DNA from: Advenella sp048381675
GTDB lineage: Bacteria; Pseudomonadota; Gammaproteobacteria; Burkholderiales; Burkholderiaceae_B
Direction of reading: 5' to 3'
DNA length: 64,000 bases
Assembly: GCF_048381675.1 (NCBI RefSeq)
Contig: NZ_JBLWIS010000008.1
Location: 62,001-126,000 of the forward strand
The notes beneath the pieces are model-generated. The model had not been told where the DNA came from. It saw only the letters and a program-made list of their open reading frames with translations, and did not search any database. The position numbers were made by a program, and so were the translations under genes. Positions 27,660 through 35,814 of the stretch are shown here, piece after piece (position 1 is the first letter of the stretch; the number at the start of each line of letters is the position of its first letter).

Positions 27660-27776
27660 TCAGTAGGCATGGTCAATGCCCTCCGTTGACACGGGGATGA
27701 TGTGTCCGAGTATCTGGTCCAGACGCGCAACGATGTCCGGATGATACTCGGCTGTCAGACGCAGGAAATTAATCAC
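27660..27776 (-). pseudogene. Possible gene remnant or 38-residue ORF
   Basis: Read on the minus strand from a GTG at 27776, the frame gives a 38-residue product with ordinary protein-like composition (INFLRLTAEYHPDIVARLDQ, then ILGHIIPVST). It stops at 27660, 15 bases past the OsmC-YcaO stop on the opposite strand. A GAAAGG lies just before the GTG. I do not recognise the family. It could be a short real gene or the end of a decayed one. Confidence 0.3.
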
Positions 27777-28135
27777 ACTGCCTTTCTTTCGTAAAGTTTA
27801 GTTCTTACTGGGACGTTACCTGCAAAATTCAAAACCTTGTGAGACACCAGTTCAAAATCAAGTGGGTTTTTATGTAAGCCATTGATATATAAATGAAAAA
27901 AAATTCAACATTATCCGGGATTCGACATTTGTCAAGGATGTTGTTGTCGATTTTCATTCAGTTCGGAAATTACGTCACTGAGTTTGGAAATTTTTGTGCT
28001 TTTATTTTGCAGTGTAGGTTATGGCATAGTGATAAAAATAATTAACACAGCTTTTGATTTGTAAATCTGTTTTACAGTTTATATTGCGTATTTTGAATTT
28101 AAACGCCAATCGACAGCTTCTCTATGTTCCCGAAC
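27777..28135. other. AT-rich intergenic stretch
   Basis: The 359 bases hold no credible gene. A GTCAAGGATG/TTGTTGTCGAT segment near 27931-27952 resembles the GTCGAGGATG/TTGTTGTCGA segment near 25283-25310 before the OsmC-YcaO gene, and the right copy of the 16-bp direct repeat lies at its end. Confidence 0.5.
28100..28115. repeat. Direct repeat, right copy, flanking the OsmC-YcaO gene
   Basis: TAAACGCCAATCGACA differs from the copy at 25335-25350 at one base. It ends 20 bases before the stop of the ScfR-type regulator gene. Confidence 0.6.
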
Positions 28136-29611
28136 TCAAGGGCTGTTCATGGGGTAGGGAGAGATGCTGCTGAGGTTTTCATTAACGTCCAGTTCCCGGC
28201 CAATATAAGGGAACGCGCGTTGTGCGCATTGTGGCCGCTCGCACACCCTGCAACCCATGCCGATGGGTGTGGGAATATCCGGATTGCTGAAATCCAGCCC
28301 TTTTGCATAAACCAGCCGATGGGCATGCGCGACATCGCAACCCAGTGCGACAGCGAAATCTTTTGTTGGTTGTCCGAAGCCGCCGGCCTGACGGCATACG
28401 GTACGCGCAATCCACAGGTACACACGTCCGTCGGGCATGCGCGCCAGTTGCCGGAGAATCCGCCCGGGACTGGAGAAGGCTTCATAAACATTCCATAAAG
28501 GACAGGCGCCACCGACACGAGAGAAATGAAAGTGGGCAGCAGACTGGCGTTTTGATATATTGCCCGCGCGGTCCACGCGGATGAAGAAAAACGGCACGCC
28601 CGTTGCATCTGGTCGCTGCATGGTGCTCAGGCGGTGACAAACGGTCTCGAAGCTGACGCCAAACCGTTGTCCTAACAGATCAATGTCATATTGTAATTGC
28701 TCGGCAGCGGCCAGGAACTGTCGGTAGGGCAGGATCAGCGCTGCCGCAAAATAGTTAGCCAGGCCCAGGCGTACTAATTTGCGTACCGCCTGACTGGAAA
28801 AGCGTGGCACGTCCACCATGCGTTCAAGCATGGTGTCCAATTCCAGAAATGCCAATTGTGTTCCCATTTGAAAGGCCCGCTGCCCGGGTGTGAGATGCGG
28901 GGGTAGGCTAAGCTGCCGCAGCGCCGGGTTATAGGCGCGTTGCAGGCCCTTTTCTGTGGGCAGGGTGTCCACCATAACGCCGTGTTGTTCGCGCAAGCGC
29001 TGCGCCAGTCGGTCCGCCAGGCCAGGTGTGGGTACGTCAGCCAGCCCCCAGGCGGTATGGCATTGCTCCGCGTGCGTATCGAGCTGCGCGAAATGATTGT
29101 GATGGGTAAAGAAAAAGTCGCGTGCTTCCTCGTAGGGTTGTGTCTGTATCAGCAGTGCTTCTGCAGGATTGCCGGGATTCTGATTTTGAAGGGTCATTTT
29201 TTCAGTCATGGCTTCCAGCCGCTCCGCCGCTTCGCGGTGACGGCGGTGCAGATCAATCAAAACCCGGCCTACAGCCGGCATATTCGTTGCGATCTCGTGT
29301 ATTTCAGCCTGTGATATTCGGGCCCCTTCATGTCCGCCCAGCGCCGATGCCGGCAGGGTAGCCGCCACTTCGTGCAGCGCAGCGACCATTCGCGTTTGTT
29401 CGTCGTCTGAAAACGTGTTGACGTCCATATTGAACACTTCGCTCAAGCGCCTCAGGACCGGCATGGTCAATGGCCGCTGGTTCTGTTCGATCTGATTCAG
29501 GTAGCTGGGTGACAGGCCCAGCATGCGGGCCAGCCCTATCTGGGTCAATTTGCGCTCTTCGCGCAAGCGGCGTAATCGCACGCCCATAAATACTTTTCGC
29601 ATGGTGGCCAT
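28136..29611 (-). CDS. XRE family short-chain fatty acyl regulator (ScfR/RamB/PrpR-like)
   Basis: The 491-residue protein has an N-terminal helix-turn-helix (LRRLREERKLTQIGLARMLG, then LSPSYLNQIEQNQRPLTMP). A large central ligand-binding region and a C-terminal Cys-rich part containing GMGCRVCERPQCAQRAFP follow. This is the arrangement of the RamB/mycobacterial PrpR family, which sense acyl-CoA and control the methylcitrate and glyoxylate pathways; the Cys cluster may hold an Fe-S centre. It is divergent from prpC, so it is the probable regulator of that operon. ATG at 29611 is chosen as the first Met before the conserved HTH; ATG at 29602 is also possible. Confidence 0.85.
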   Translation of the reverse strand: MATMRKVFMGVRLRRLREERKLTQIGLARMLGLSPSYLNQIEQNQRPLTMPVLRRLSEVFNMDVNTFSDDEQTRMVAALHEVAATLPASALGGHEGARISQAEIHEIATNMPAVGRVLIDLHRRHREAAERLEAMTEKMTLQNQNPGNPAEALLIQTQPYEEARDFFFTHHNHFAQLDTHAEQCHTAWGLADVPTPGLADRLAQRLREQHGVMVDTLPTEKGLQRAYNPALRQLSLPPHLTPGQRAFQMGTQLAFLELDTMLERMVDVPRFSSQAVRKLVRLGLANYFAAALILPYRQFLAAAEQLQYDIDLLGQRFGVSFETVCHRLSTMQRPDATGVPFFFIRVDRAGNISKRQSAAHFHFSRVGGACPLWNVYEAFSSPGRILRQLARMPDGRVYLWIARTVCRQAGGFGQPTKDFAVALGCDVAHAHRLVYAKGLDFSNPDIPTPIGMGCRVCERPQCAQRAFPYIGRELDVNENLSSISPYPMNSP

Positions 29612-29652
29612 TGAATCTAATACCGGTTTGATAATGCTGATTAAATAAAAAA

Positions 29653-29768
29653 TTCGCAAAATTTGCAAATATGCAGTATAGGGTTTACCAATATTCGCCT
29701 TGTTATTAATGCAATTTCTGGCAATCTTGCGTAAACTGCAAATATTAATTGTAGCGCATTATTTGCAT
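29653..29768. promoter_or_regulatory. Candidate operators between the ScfR-type gene and prpC
   Basis: The divergent gap has a perfect palindrome ATTTGCAAAT (29661-29670), directly preceded by TTCGCAAA (29653-29660). Further TGCAAAT and ATTTGCAT half-sites lie at 29738-29744 and 29761-29768. RamB-type regulators are known to bind AA/TTTGCAAA-like sequences, so these are plausible sites controlling both directions. The last half-site lies just before the prpC ribosome-binding site. Confidence 0.55.
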
Positions 29769-29790
29769 TGTAAAGTAGCGGAGGAATACC

Positions 29791-30945
29791 ATGACACAAG
29801 CACCCGAAACAACGGGCTTTAAACCAAAGAAATCAGTTGCGTTGTCTGGCGTTATCGCTGGCAATACCGCACTATGTACCGTGGGTCGCAGCGGTAACGA
29901 CCTGCATTATCGTGGTTACGATATTCTGGATCTGGCGCAAGCCTGCGAATTTGAAGAGGTCGCTCACCTGCTCATTCACGGCAAGCTGCCCAACAAGGCT
30001 GAACTGGCTTCCTATAAACTGAAGCTGCGCCGTCTGCGCGGCCTGCCTGTTCAATTGCAGGATGCGCTACAGGCCTTGCCTGCTTCCAGTCATCCCATGG
30101 ATGTCATGCGCACGGCCGTATCGGTATTGGGTTGCGTGCTGCCTGAAAAAGATGATCATAACCTGCCCGATGCGCGCGATATTGCAGACCGTCTGATGGC
30201 CAGTCTGGGCTCGGCTTTGCTGTATTGGTATCACTATAGTCATAATGGCAAGTGCATTGATGTCGAAACCAGCGATGACAGTATCGGCGGGCATTTTCTG
30301 CATCTGCTCCATGGCGAGACGCCTCCTGATGAGTGGGTCCAGGCCATGCATACTTCGCTGAACCTGTACGCTGAGCACGAGTTCAATGCATCCACGTTCA
30401 CCTGCCGGGTGATTGCCGGAACAGGTTCGGATATGTATTCGGCCATTACCGGTGGGATCGGTGCATTGCGCGGCCCCAAGCACGGTGGCGCCAACGAAGT
30501 CGCTTTTGAAGTGCAAAAACGCTACGAAACGCCAGATGATGCCGAAGCCGATATTCGTCGCCGCGTAGAAAACAAAGAGGTCATCATTGGCTTTGGTCAT
30601 CCCGTGTATACGATTTCCGATCCGCGCAACAAAGTCATCAAAGAGGTGGCGCGCAACCTGTCGGCAACGCAGCAGAATATGAAAATGTTCGACATTGCCG
30701 AACGCCTGGAAAGCGTCATGTGGGACATCAAGAAAATGTTCCCGAATCTGGACTGGTTCTCGGCCGTTTCCTATCACATGATGGGCGTGCCTACCGCCAT
30801 GTTCACACCGCTGTTTGTGATTGCACGTACCGCAGGCTGGGCAGCGCACATTATCGAACAGCGTATCGACAACAAAATTATTCGTCCGACAGCCAACTAT
30901 AATGGCCCTGAAGATCAAACATTCATTCCGCTAGAAAAGCGTTGA
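29791..30945 (+). CDS. prpC: 2-methylcitrate synthase
   Basis: PrpC condenses propionyl-CoA with oxaloacetate, the first step of the methylcitrate cycle. The 384-residue protein has the citrate synthase catalytic triad: His231 in GPKHGGANE, His270 in GFGHPVYT and Asp321 in PNLDWFSA. The length and the N-terminal motif SGVIAGNTALCTVG are typical of PrpC rather than of GltA. A GGAGGAAT site precedes the ATG. The stop lies 5 bases before the acnD ATG, showing tight coupling. Confidence 0.95.
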   Translation: MTQAPETTGFKPKKSVALSGVIAGNTALCTVGRSGNDLHYRGYDILDLAQACEFEEVAHLLIHGKLPNKAELASYKLKLRRLRGLPVQLQDALQALPASSHPMDVMRTAVSVLGCVLPEKDDHNLPDARDIADRLMASLGSALLYWYHYSHNGKCIDVETSDDSIGGHFLHLLHGETPPDEWVQAMHTSLNLYAEHEFNASTFTCRVIAGTGSDMYSAITGGIGALRGPKHGGANEVAFEVQKRYETPDDAEADIRRRVENKEVIIGFGHPVYTISDPRNKVIKEVARNLSATQQNMKMFDIAERLESVMWDIKKMFPNLDWFSAVSYHMMGVPTAMFTPLFVIARTAGWAAHIIEQRIDNKIIRPTANYNGPEDQTFIPLEKR

Positions 30946-30950
30946 TTCCT

Positions 30951-33551
30951 ATGAATACTGAAAACCGCAAGCCACTGCCCGGCACGGGGCTGGATTACTT
31001 CGATGCGCGTGCTGCCGTTGATGCCATTGCACCCAACGCCTACGATACGCTGCCGTATACCTCGCGCGTATTTGCTGAAAACCTGGTGCGTCGCTGCGAC
31101 CCGGCGACACTCACGGACTCACTCAAGCAACTGATTGAACGCAAGCGTGATCTGGATTTTCCGTGGTTTCCTGCACGCGTGGTGTGTCACGATATCCTGG
31201 GTCAGACCGCGCTCGTAGACCTGGCCGGGTTGCGCGAGGCGATTGCCAAGCAAGGGGGCGATCCTGCCCAGATCAACCCGGTAGTACCCACGCAGTTGAT
31301 CGTGGACCATTCGCTGGCCGTTGAATATGCCGGTTTTGACAAGGATGCTTTTGCCAAGAATCGCGCTGTCGAAGATCGCCGCAATGACGACCGCTTTCAT
31401 TTTATCAATTGGACCAAGAAGGCGTTCAAGAACGTCGATGTGATTCCTCCAGGCAATGGCATCATGCACCAGATCAATCTGGAGCGGATGTCGCCGGTCA
31501 TTCACAGTCGTGATGGGATTGCCTTTCCGGACACCCTGGTTGGCACCGACAGTCATACGCCTCATGTAGATGCGCTGGGCGTTATCGCCATTGGCGTGGG
31601 CGGACTTGAGGCCGAGAGTGTGATGCTGGGGCGTGCGTCCTGGATGCGTTTGCCAGACATTATCGGTGTTGAACTGACCGGGCAATTGCAGCCAGGCATT
31701 ACCGCCACCGATCTGGTCCTGGCTCTGACCGAGTTTTTGCGTGAGCAGAAAGTGGTCTCGTCTTATCTGGAGTTCTACGGTGAAGGCGCATCCCGCCTGA
31801 CGCTGGGCGATCGCGCCACGATTTCCAACATGACGCCCGAGTATGGCGCCACTGCCGCGCTGTTTTACATTGACCAGCAAACGATTGATTACCTGAAGTT
31901 GACCGGCCGTGATGACGAACAGGTCAGGCTGGTGGAAACCTATGCCAGGCAGACGGGCCTGTGGGCTGACAGTCTGAAAACCGCGCAGTATGAGCGCGTG
32001 CTCTCCTTTGATTTGTCAACGGTGGTACGTAATCTGGCCGGCCCGTCCAATCCGCATCGTCGCGTACCCACTTCAGAGCTTGCCAGCCGTGGTATTTCAG
32101 GTGTGGTTGAAAACGAACCGGGGCTCATGCCCGATGGAGCGGTGATTATTGCCGCGATTACCAGTTGCACCAATACGAGTAACCCGCGTAACGTGATTGC
32201 GGCCGGGCTGCTGGCACGTAATGCCAACGCGCGGGGCCTGGTACGCAAGCCGTGGGTCAAATCATCGTTGGCGCCGGGATCCAAAGCAGTCCAGCTGTAT
32301 CTGGAAGAGGCCAATCTCTTGCCCGAGCTCGAGAAGCTGGGTTTTGGCATCGTGGGCTTCGCCTGTACCACCTGTAACGGCATGAGCGGTGCGCTGGATC
32401 CTGTCATTCAGCAGGAAATTATCGACCGTGATTTGTATGCGACCGCCGTTCTATCGGGCAACCGTAATTTCGATGGCCGTATCCACCCCTATGCCAAACA
32501 GGCATTCCTGGCCTCACCGCCGCTGGTTGTGGCTTACGCGATTGCCGGTACGATTCGCTTTGACATAGAGAAAGACGTGCTGGGCACAGACCAGAACGGT
32601 CAGCCGGTTACCCTGAAGGATATCTGGCCTACCGATGAAGAAATCGATGCCATTGTGGCTAGCAGCGTGAAACCAGAGCAGTTTCGCAGTGTGTATGAAC
32701 CGATGTTTGCGATCAATGTTAGCGATGGTGAATCGGTCAATCCGTTGTACGAATGGCGTCCGCAAAGCACTTATATTCGCTGTCCGCCGTACTGGGAAGG
32801 TGCGCTGGCAGGCGAACGCACGCTCAAGGGCATGCGTCCGTTGGCGGTGCTGGGCGACAACATTACTACCGATCACCTGTCGCCTTCCAACGCTATTCTG
32901 CCTAACAGCGCTGCCGGAGAATATCTGGCCAAGATGGGGTTGCCGCAAGAGGACTTTAACTCTTACGCAACGCATCGAGGCGACCATCTGACGGCACAGC
33001 GGGCCACGTTCGCCAATCCCAAGCTGCTTAATGAAATGGTATTGGAAAACGGTGAGGTCAAACAAGGTTCTCTGGCGCGCATCGAACCGGAAGGTAAAGT
33101 GGTGCGTATGTGGGAAGCCATCGAAACCTATATGGAACGCAAGCAACCGCTGATTATCGTGGCGGGAGCAGACTATGGCCAGGGTTCTTCACGCGACTGG
33201 GCGGCCAAGGGTGTGCGTCTTGCCGGTGTCGAAGCGATTGTTGCGGAAGGGTTCGAGCGGATTCACCGCACCAATCTTGTGGGCATGGGTGTATTGCCGC
33301 TGGAATTCAAGCCGGGCGTCAATCGCAAGACACTGAACATCGATGGCACGGAAACCTACGATGTGGTCGGTAAGCCCGAACCGCGATCAACGCTGATACT
33401 GGTGATTGTTCGTAAAAATGGTGAACGCCTGGAAGTGCCGGTGACCTGCCGTCTGGATACCGCTGAAGAAGTCTCCATCTATGAGGCCGGCGGGGTTCTG
33501 CAACGCTTTGCGCAGGATTTTATTGAATCGCCTGTCGCCAGCCAGTCATGA
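30951..33551 (+). CDS. acnD: Fe/S-dependent 2-methylisocitrate dehydratase AcnD
   Basis: AcnD dehydrates 2-methylcitrate to 2-methyl-cis-aconitate, replacing PrpD in this version of the pathway. The 866-residue protein has the aconitase 4Fe-4S Cys ligands in AAITSCTNTSNPRN and GFACTTCNGMSG. Swivel-domain motifs TTDHLSPSNAI and ADYGQGSSRDWAAKG follow. The start NTENRKPLPGTGLDYFD matches the AcnD subfamily. ATG at 30951 is preferred to an in-frame TTG at 30942. Its stop overlaps the ATGATG before prpF. Confidence 0.95.
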   Translation: MNTENRKPLPGTGLDYFDARAAVDAIAPNAYDTLPYTSRVFAENLVRRCDPATLTDSLKQLIERKRDLDFPWFPARVVCHDILGQTALVDLAGLREAIAKQGGDPAQINPVVPTQLIVDHSLAVEYAGFDKDAFAKNRAVEDRRNDDRFHFINWTKKAFKNVDVIPPGNGIMHQINLERMSPVIHSRDGIAFPDTLVGTDSHTPHVDALGVIAIGVGGLEAESVMLGRASWMRLPDIIGVELTGQLQPGITATDLVLALTEFLREQKVVSSYLEFYGEGASRLTLGDRATISNMTPEYGATAALFYIDQQTIDYLKLTGRDDEQVRLVETYARQTGLWADSLKTAQYERVLSFDLSTVVRNLAGPSNPHRRVPTSELASRGISGVVENEPGLMPDGAVIIAAITSCTNTSNPRNVIAAGLLARNANARGLVRKPWVKSSLAPGSKAVQLYLEEANLLPELEKLGFGIVGFACTTCNGMSGALDPVIQQEIIDRDLYATAVLSGNRNFDGRIHPYAKQAFLASPPLVVAYAIAGTIRFDIEKDVLGTDQNGQPVTLKDIWPTDEEIDAIVASSVKPEQFRSVYEPMFAINVSDGESVNPLYEWRPQSTYIRCPPYWEGALAGERTLKGMRPLAVLGDNITTDHLSPSNAILPNSAAGEYLAKMGLPQEDFNSYATHRGDHLTAQRATFANPKLLNEMVLENGEVKQGSLARIEPEGKVVRMWEAIETYMERKQPLIIVAGADYGQGSSRDWAAKGVRLAGVEAIVAEGFERIHRTNLVGMGVLPLEFKPGVNRKTLNIDGTETYDVVGKPEPRSTLILVIVRKNGERLEVPVTCRLDTAEEVSIYEAGGVLQRFAQDFIESPVASQS

Positions 33552-33571
33552 TGACAAATAGGGGGAATGCA

Positions 33572-34780
33572 ATGACACGAGCACCACAGATTAAAATTGC
33601 CGCCACCTATATGCGAGGTGGCACCAGCAAAGGTGTATTTTTTCGGCTGAGTGATCTGCCCGAAGCTGCACAGACGCCCGGTGCCGCGCGCGACGCACTG
33701 TTGCTGCGCGTGATCGGCAGCCCGGATCCTTACGGCAAGCAAACCGACGGTATGGGCGGTGCGACCTCTAGTACCAGTAAAGTTGTGATTCTGTCGAAAA
33801 GCGAGCGTGCCGGACATGATGTTGATTATCTGTTCGGTCAGGTGTCTATCGATCAGCCTTTCATCGACTGGAGCGGTAATTGCGGAAACCTCTCGGCAGC
33901 CGTGGGGCCTTTTGCGATTAGCAATGGATTGATCGATGCCGACCGTACTCCGGCCAATGGTGTTGCCACCGTATATATCTGGCAGGCCAATATCGGTAAG
34001 ACCATTGTGGCACATGTGCCCATCACCAACGGTGAGGTGCAGGAGACAGGCGACTTTGAGCTGGATGGGGTTACCTTCCCCGCCGCTGAAGTGCAGCTTG
34101 AATTCCTGGACCCGGCAGCAGACGAAGAGGGCGCTGGTGGCGCCATGTTTCCTACTGGCAATCTGGTCGATGAGCTGGATGTACCCGGTGTCGGCCAGTT
34201 GCAGGCGACCATGATCAACGCGGGTATTCCAACTGTGTTTGTAAATGCCCGGGACATTGGTTTTACCGGCACGGAGCTGCAGGATGATATCAACAGTAAC
34301 GCCGAGACATTGGCCATGTTTGAAGCCATTCGCGCGCATGGTGCGCTGCGAATGGGGCTCATTGCCAATATAGAGGAAGCCGCCCGTCGCCAGCACACAC
34401 CCAAGGTGGCTTTTGTGGGTGAGGCTGCCGATTACACGGCATCCAGCGGCAAGCAGGTGTCCGCCGATAATATAGACTTGGTTGTACGGGCGCTTTCCAT
34501 GGGCAAATTGCATCATGCGATGATGGGCACCGCAGCGGTAGCTATCGGTACGGCTGCGGCCATTCCCGGCACCCTGGTCAATCGCGCGGCAGGCGGAGGT
34601 GAACGCGAATCTGTTACCTTCGGTCATCCCTCGGGTACATTGCGGGTGGGGGCACAAGCGATTGAAGAAGCAGGGCAGTGGACCGTGAAAAAGGCGCTCA
34701 TGAGCCGAAGCGCTCGTGTCCTGATGGAAGGCTATGTACGGATTCCGGCTGATGCGTTTTTGAAAACGCCAGAAAATTGA
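33572..34780 (+). CDS. prpF: 2-methylaconitate cis-trans isomerase PrpF
   Basis: PrpF isomerises the trans-2-methylaconitate made by AcnD so that aconitase can hydrate it. The 402-residue product begins IKIAATYMRGGTSKGVFF, the family signature, and contains DGMGGATSSTSKVVIL and DWSGNCGNLSAAVGPF with the conserved Cys. ATG at 33572 is chosen because GGGGGA lies 6 bases upstream; an upstream ATG at 33548 overlaps the acnD stop. It is always paired with acnD, as here. Confidence 0.94.
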   Translation: MTRAPQIKIAATYMRGGTSKGVFFRLSDLPEAAQTPGAARDALLLRVIGSPDPYGKQTDGMGGATSSTSKVVILSKSERAGHDVDYLFGQVSIDQPFIDWSGNCGNLSAAVGPFAISNGLIDADRTPANGVATVYIWQANIGKTIVAHVPITNGEVQETGDFELDGVTFPAAEVQLEFLDPAADEEGAGGAMFPTGNLVDELDVPGVGQLQATMINAGIPTVFVNARDIGFTGTELQDDINSNAETLAMFEAIRAHGALRMGLIANIEEAARRQHTPKVAFVGEAADYTASSGKQVSADNIDLVVRALSMGKLHHAMMGTAAVAIGTAAAIPGTLVNRAAGGGERESVTFGHPSGTLRVGAQAIEEAGQWTVKKALMSRSARVLMEGYVRIPADAFLKTPEN

Positions 34781-34815
34781 TTAACTTTTAATATTGTTAA
34801 AAAAGGATTTATTGC

Positions 34816-35676
34816 ATGTCGACAAGAAAGCAACTCAGATCACTCGTCGAAGCGCGCCGAGGCATTATCGTTCCCGGTGCATTTAATGCCTTGTCGGCCA
34901 AAGTAATTGCCGATCTTGGCTTTCAGGCCATTTATGTGACGGGTGCGGGCGTGACCAATATGTGGTTTGGCATGCCCGACCAGGGATTCATGGGTTTACA
35001 CGAAATTGCCGATCATACTGCCAGAATCCGTGACGCCGTAGATGTGCCACTGATTGTCGATGCCGACACGGGGTTTGGCAATGCCCTGAATGTTCGTCAC
35101 ACTGTGCGGGTTCTTGAACGTGCCGGTGCTGACTGCATTCAGTTGGAAGATCAGGTTGCGCCCAAGCGCTGCGGTCATTTCTCAGGCAAAGAGGTGATCT
35201 CCACCGAAGAAGCGGTCAGCAAGATCAAGGCGGCGGTCGACGCACGTCAGGATCCTGATTTCTTGATTATGGCGCGTACTGATGCGGCAGCTACCCATGG
35301 TTTTGAGGCAGCGATCGAGCGTGCCCAGAAGTTCGCCGAAGCCGGTGCCGACATTCTGTTTGTGGAAGCCGTTACAGAAGCCGAGCAAGTGCGCGCGCTT
35401 CCCCAGCGTCTTGCCAAGCCGCAGTTGATGAACATGGTGATTGGTGGCCGTACGCCTATTTTCAATGCCGATCAGCTGGCCGAACTGGGCTTTGGCATCG
35501 TACTGTATGCCAACGCGGCCTTGCAGGGCGCCGTTACCGGCATGCAGAAAGCCCTGACGGTGTTGCGTGACGAGAAGGAAGTGCAAGAGTCCAGCGGGTT
35601 GGTCGCGACGTTTGCCGAAAGGCAGCGCCTGGTGAGCAAGCCTGAATGGGACGAGCTGGAACGCCGCTATTCCTAA
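34816..35676 (+). CDS. Isocitrate lyase/PEP mutase family lyase, probable 2-methylisocitrate lyase
   Basis: The 286-residue TIM-barrel protein has VDADTGFGNALN, the QLEDQV motif and the catalytic loop KRCGHFSGKEVIS, with Cys-Gly-His. The position at the end of the prpC-acnD-prpF operon suggests cleavage of 2-methylisocitrate to pyruvate and succinate. Canonical PrpB has SGGGVAAGSLGLPDLG near the N-terminus; this protein has TGAGVTNMWFGMPDQG, closer to the 2,3-dimethylmalate lyase and oxaloacetate decarboxylase branch. It is therefore either a non-orthologous PrpB substitute or a lyase for a related acid. I leave the symbol blank. The spacing after prpF is 35 bases. Confidence 0.8.
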   Translation: MSTRKQLRSLVEARRGIIVPGAFNALSAKVIADLGFQAIYVTGAGVTNMWFGMPDQGFMGLHEIADHTARIRDAVDVPLIVDADTGFGNALNVRHTVRVLERAGADCIQLEDQVAPKRCGHFSGKEVISTEEAVSKIKAAVDARQDPDFLIMARTDAAATHGFEAAIERAQKFAEAGADILFVEAVTEAEQVRALPQRLAKPQLMNMVIGGRTPIFNADQLAELGFGIVLYANAALQGAVTGMQKALTVLRDEKEVQESSGLVATFAERQRLVSKPEWDELERRYS

Positions 35677-35745
35677 GTAAGACCTGGCTTGTTGTCCAGC
35701 GTCTTTTTGCGTTCTCTATAGCTTCTTTAAATAGCCGCCCTTAAT

Positions 35746-35770
35746 ATCGGCCACCTGTCTGGTGGCCGAT
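35746..35770 (+). terminator. GC-rich hairpin after the methylcitrate operon
   Basis: ATCGGCCACC (35746-35755) pairs perfectly with GGTGGCCGAT (35761-35770) around a 5-base loop. No T run follows, so it may be Rho-assisted or a 3'-end protecting structure. It sits between the convergent lyase and MocR genes. Confidence 0.55.
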
Positions 35771-35814
35771 TGGGGCGCGCTTCTCATCTCATATTCTTCG
35801 AGTCCCAAACTGCC

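Noticed and set aside
30942..30950. acnD start at TTG 30942
   Set aside because: The ATG at 30951 begins the sequence typical of the family; the TTG would overlap the prpC stop.
33479..34657. Long minus-strand open frame opposite prpF (392 codons)
   Set aside because: PrpF is clearly coded on the plus strand with motifs and a ribosome-binding site; the minus frame has no domain and an antisense-like composition.
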